Below, piece after piece: positions 59,968-64,000 of a stretch of 64,000 nt of DNA (its first letter is position 1; each line of letters starts with the position of its first letter). This DNA is from Sitta carolinensis. Lineage: Eukaryota > Chordata > Aves > Passeriformes > Sittidae. A model generated the notes under the pieces. That model saw only the letters and a program-made list of their open reading frames with translations, was not told where the DNA came from and searched no databases. The stretch covers positions 7,040,001-7,104,000 of the forward strand of contig CM063292.1 in assembly GCA_032173965.1 (NCBI GenBank), in the 5' to 3' direction. The position numbers and the translations under genes were made by a program.

Positions 59968-61673
59968 GTGAGAATTCCGTTGTATTTAAAGAGACTGGAA
60001 GCAATGCCAGTGATGCTGACAGGATCAACAGAACTGCATTATTTTGCTACAGGTCTGGCCCTTTTTCCTAACCTATACACTATTTTAATAGCTTTTTCAA
60101 AAAAAGATGCCAGATTCATTTCCCATACTTCATAATGAAAAATCCTTGGCATTAACACTAATGAAAAACTGGTGTAAGTGAAAGAAAACTGAGATCCATT
60201 CCATCTCCAAACAAACACTACAGATACTCCTTCAAAATTCACAAACCTCCCAATCTTGTCTTAAAACATGAATGTGTGAACAGCTCAGAAACAGTGCTGC
60301 TGATCACAAATGCATCACCCAATACTCTCCCAGCAGAACAGAAGGCATTTCTTAGTCAAGACAATTGAAAAAGATGCAACCTGTGAATAAAATCTTAGAA
60401 AATGATTCTTAGGAAAAGACATGTCTGTCTTCCCTCTTCTTGACCTCCCTGCAGCTGTATCTGCTGCCTCATTAATTCCACTGGGTCTGTTGTACTGAGT
60501 GATAAATTCAGTCAATAAGGTCAATAAGGTCAACATCTTTGTGTGGCAAAGACACAGACCAGACTTCCATCTCCATTGTAGCTGATGACAATATTTCCAA
60601 TGATTTCAAAAAGCTTCTCTGACAATCTTCTACATCTGCAAGGCTGGGCCTAAAATTTGAATTTTTGATCATGCATTGATCTAAATGTATTGCATTGTTT
60701 GCCTGGGTGAAGTAAAATCCCCTTCCTAGCAACACTTATGTCAAGAGTCTCCTGTGCAATTTATTTTAGATTATTTAGAGAGCTTGTGAGTATCCCAAAG
60801 GACAAAACATAAATATCTTCCTTTCTGGGGCTGAGGTGCTCCACACTGACCTGTCACACTGATTCTTTCCTTTCCTTCTTGTCAAACACTGACTGAAAAG
60901 CTTTTTCATCTGTTTATGTTGCATAAGGGAAGGAGATGAAGAGGATGATTCTGAAAAGATTTCTATATTTGTCTAGCATGACAGTTTTGCTCTTTGTAGA
61001 CTACAGATTGATATAAGCAAAGGAATAAAATGTTGTGACGTTAATTGTTTGTGAAGTCTATCATAAACAGTACAGCTGAGTAAAAGATGGATGCCACCAA
61101 TCATGCTTCCCAATATTGGAAAAGACATTTAATGCAAAGTATATGAAGAGAAACCAAAATAAATAAATTCCCTACAAATTGGAGTCATTATTTTCCAGTG
61201 ATCTCGATCCAGGATGCTCTCAGATAGATCTACTGAAACTGTTTTAAAAGGAAAGTAAATCACACTCGCTCTGAATGTGACAGCCATTAATATGAACTTG
61301 CAGTGTTACTATTTGAGAAAAAAACAACTTGTTTCATAATCTCTGTGACCTTTCCCTACTAACATTAGTATTCTTGATAAAGTCTAAATACTAGCTGCTA
61401 CACAGAAATACTGTGATATTTCTTCACTGTTATGATAGACACTTTCCCAGTCGAGCATCCAGAGGTGAACAGGCTGGTACATGTTTTATGCATAGGATTA
61501 TACCTAGAAAACTTAAGAACTCCATGGGATATCTGAAAGAGAGAATAAAGACTAAGTGTTGCATTGTCTTGGCTTTCTTTCCTCTTTTACAAAAGCTCAG
61601 AATGTGGTATTAAGAATGACTTATTTCTTGCAGACCCATGAAATATGAAACCATGAATATTTGAAAAACCTTC
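59968..61673. other. Unique AT-rich non-coding sequence
   Basis: No gene recognised. A small tandem of GTCAATAAG lies at 60511-60533. Frames are all under about 80 codons. Confidence 0.5.
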
Positions 61674-61756
61674 AAAAAAAAAAAAAAAAACAAACCAAAA
61701 AACCTAAACCCAACCCCCCCCCCCCCCCCCCAAAACAACAACAACAACAAAAACCC
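61674..61756. repeat. A/C-rich low-complexity tract with 18-base C run
   Basis: A run of 17 A (61674-61690) leads through CAAACCAAAAAACCTAAACC into 18 consecutive C (61714-61731), then AAAACAACAACAACAACAAA and CCCCC. The plus strand is C-rich and the minus strand correspondingly G-rich, so unusual DNA structures are possible. Homopolymer lengths may be inexact in the assembly. Confidence 0.93.
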
Positions 61757-63599
61757 CCAACTATCACCATCATGACAACTGAGGTGCAAGGGCAGGCAAG
61801 GGGATGGGGGTGGTGACATTGCACATTCTTTGTGATGCTTCAGAAAAAAACACCAAATTGGAGTGGATCTGGTCAAAAAAAAGGAGGCCAACTAAGAGCT
61901 CGTGTACCTGGGAGCTGCCACAGACAAGTGTTTTCCCATCTTTTAACAGTGTCACTCAGTCAGGCCACAGCAGCAGCAGGCTGGGGGGTGTGTCCAGGGC
62001 TGGCAGAGGCTCTCCAAGGTGGAGTTGGACGTTGGCTGCTCAGGGAAGCTCCCAACAAGCATCAGTTTGGCTGCAGAGCAGGGCTAGGCCACCCCCACAG
62101 CAGACAGGAAACATGCCAGGGATTGTGGTGTATTATTATCAGGGAAGAAATGTTCAGGTGCTCCCATGAGAATAGCCGCAGAACCCGTGGCAGCTGTCTT
62201 TGCAGATTTAAACAGATCCAGCATCCCATCCCAAACACTGAGCTGAAGCAGCACAGGGAAAGTTCACCAACAGGGCACAAGGAAAACACAGAAATACAAG
62301 GGAAAATATGCCAAAACTCTCAGTGAAGAAGCAAACTCACCAACAGAATGCAAAAGAAGACCTATTGATACTGCAGAGGGAAAATATGATAATGGAAAAT
62401 GCCCTGCGTAAGAGGTCATAAGCAATAATTGTAGCAAGAGAAAACATCGTGTCAAAGGTTGTAGATGAAAAAAAAAAAGTACAAAGGCATCATATCAAGG
62501 AAGCAGGCAGTGACTCAGGGGTGAGATTTTGCATGTCCAACATAAAAGCAGCACAAAAATAAATAAATGGCTTATAAAGCTCGGGCTGGCATAAGATTCA
62601 AGGGCAGGTACAGAAACAGCCAGAAAACTGAATGCCAATGAGGAAGGAGAGCATCAGAGACTCTGCTGGCCTGTAAAGTCTTGCTTACCCTCAAATAAGG
62701 AAAAAAACCACAAACAAATAGCCAGGGCAAAACTGCATTCACCTGCTCCAAATTAAAATTTGACTGGTGCAGAGATGTAATGCACAGGGTAATGTAAGTT
62801 ATAATCAGAATACAAAAGTATGGTACATAGAGCAAGGTGTGGACTGTAAAAATGAGACACATCTACACGCTGAAAAAAGTGAACTTAGGAACCCAAAGAA
62901 AATATTAATAAAGTACAAGAAAGCTCAAAACACAAATAACTCAGAGCAAGCAATTCTCTGTGGTATTCCTATAGCAAAGCTGCTAAAAATTACCAAGCTG
63001 TATTTGAAAGACTGGGACTCTTTCCAAGGATGTTACACCTGGAAATAAATAAAACAATTCAGTCTGTACAACATCTGTCTTGCAGAACACCCATTGCATT
63101 AAAACAAATAAACAAAATAGTGGGAGTGATAAAGAAAATGAGGGAAAAAACCCTTAAGTACCCCATCCATCATTGCTAAACAAATAATGAGGCAGTCACT
63201 GAGGAGCTGGGCAAGCTGGGAATTCACAAAGGTCCAAGGAACTTAAACAAAGTGCTGAGAGGAGATAATTACCAAATATATCTGCAAATCACTGCTTGAT
63301 TTAATAAAGCCCATTATACTTTGAAGGTAGGTGCTGTCTGCATCAGGAGCACAGGGACCTCTCCACACACCTGCAGAGACAGTTTTTCTGGGGTAGGTAA
63401 CAAAACACTCACTCTCCAAATTATGGAAGAAAGACTTGAGGATGGAGCAGAGAACCCACACAGGCAACAGGTTCTCAATGCAACCTCCTTGTGTCTTTGT
63501 AAGAATGAGTCAAGAATAAGGCCTAAATAAGGTAAAAAGAAATTTTCAAGGAAACAGAATATAATTCGTAGCTTTGCAAGGGTTCTTAATACATCCCTA
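61757..63599. other. Unique non-coding sequence
   Basis: GC-richer from 61.95 to 62.15 kb, where two overlapping plus-strand frames (121 and 164 codons) occur without any known domain. AT-rich afterwards. A string TTTAATAAAGCCCATTATA at 63299 shares AATAAAGCCCATT with the repeat pair at 37.5 and 38.0 kb. No gene is called. Confidence 0.5.
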
Positions 63600-63660
63600 A
63601 AAAAAAAAAAAACAAAAAAACCCAACAACAACAAAAAAAACAAAACAAAAAAAACCCACC
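63600..63660. repeat. A-rich low-complexity tract
   Basis: Runs of A are broken by C (ACAAAAAAACCCAACAACAA, AAAAACAAAACAAAAAAAAC). It resembles the tracts at 15.7 and 61.7 kb. Possibly a degraded retroposon tail, with no identifiable body. Confidence 0.9.
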
Positions 63661-64000
63661 AAGAATTGAGGGAACATACTCAAGATTTCAGGTCAGTTTG
63701 AGGATTACAGAAATTCATCAATCACATGCAAAACACTATTTCCACCTGTTTGTGTTTTGGGCCATTTCCTGGTCAAAAATTCAAGTCATATTAGTGTTCA
63801 CTTTGTACAGTAACAACTTACCGAGATACAGACTGAAGACAGGGAACCAATATATGGGATACCTGAAAAAGAGAGGCAGCAGCAGTTGTTTGTAACTAAG
63901 ATCAGTATTTCCCACAGATTTCCACTTGAAAACTTCAGTCTGCAAGCTAAGAACAGAGACTCTTTGGGCAGAAAATGATGTAATTTTTGGTGCCTTGAGC
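63661..64000. other. Unique sequence to the window end
   Basis: About 340 bp with a short 65-codon frame and no recognisable feature. Confidence 0.5.

Overview
The window looks like non-coding nuclear DNA from a bird, most likely a songbird. It is an AT-leaning gene desert or a piece of a very large intron. Three observations support a bird. The interspersed repeats are CR1 LINE tails carrying the ATTCTATG-type 3' end. Two retroviral long terminal repeats (LTRs) are present, one of a type I recall as common in bird ERVL elements. I saw no Alu, L1 or B-type SINEs. The CR1 copy near 37 kb resembles the GC-rich consensus I remember from passerines. There are no operons, ribosome binding sites or bacterial-style genes, and no open frame that I can tie to a known protein family.

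Layout. At 1-356 is a ~90-bp minisatellite cut by the window edge. At 4.10-5.57 kb is a ~1.46-kb hexanucleotide array, basic unit GGCTGT/GGCTCT. At 8.43-8.49 kb is a 58-base T tract. At 9.82-10.16 kb is the 3' half of an ERVL-type LTR on the minus strand. At 18.41-19.58 kb is a ~20-copy minisatellite with two unit lengths (about 51-53 and 61-63 bp). At 19.91-19.99 kb is a TTTTA pentanucleotide tract, and at 26.47-26.57 kb an AAT/AGT tract. CR1 fragments lie at 30.9, 36.9, 48.25 and 59.03-59.97 kb; the last is old and still shows the end of the reverse transcriptase frame. A duplicated ~83-bp segment occurs at 37.55 and 37.96 kb. A complete solo LTR with TATA box, CCAAT boxes, poly(A) signal and likely target-site duplication lies at 52.10-52.43 kb. 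A/C-rich low-complexity tracts occur at 15.7, 61.7 and 63.6 kb. The rest is unique sequence.

The longest open frames (up to 588 codons) all lie inside the hexamer array or the 18-kb minisatellite. They exist because those repeats lack stop codons in several frames, so I do not call them genes. A few plus-strand segments have convincing splice-site pairs or an acceptor followed by an open frame (31.90, 41.25, 43.25 and 54.47 kb). They could be exons of a long non-coding or poorly expressed transcript and are given as hypotheses. I did not find a convincing new biological system. The most unusual material is the hexamer array with its higher-order duplication, the two-length minisatellite, and the solo LTR with a near-palindromic U3.
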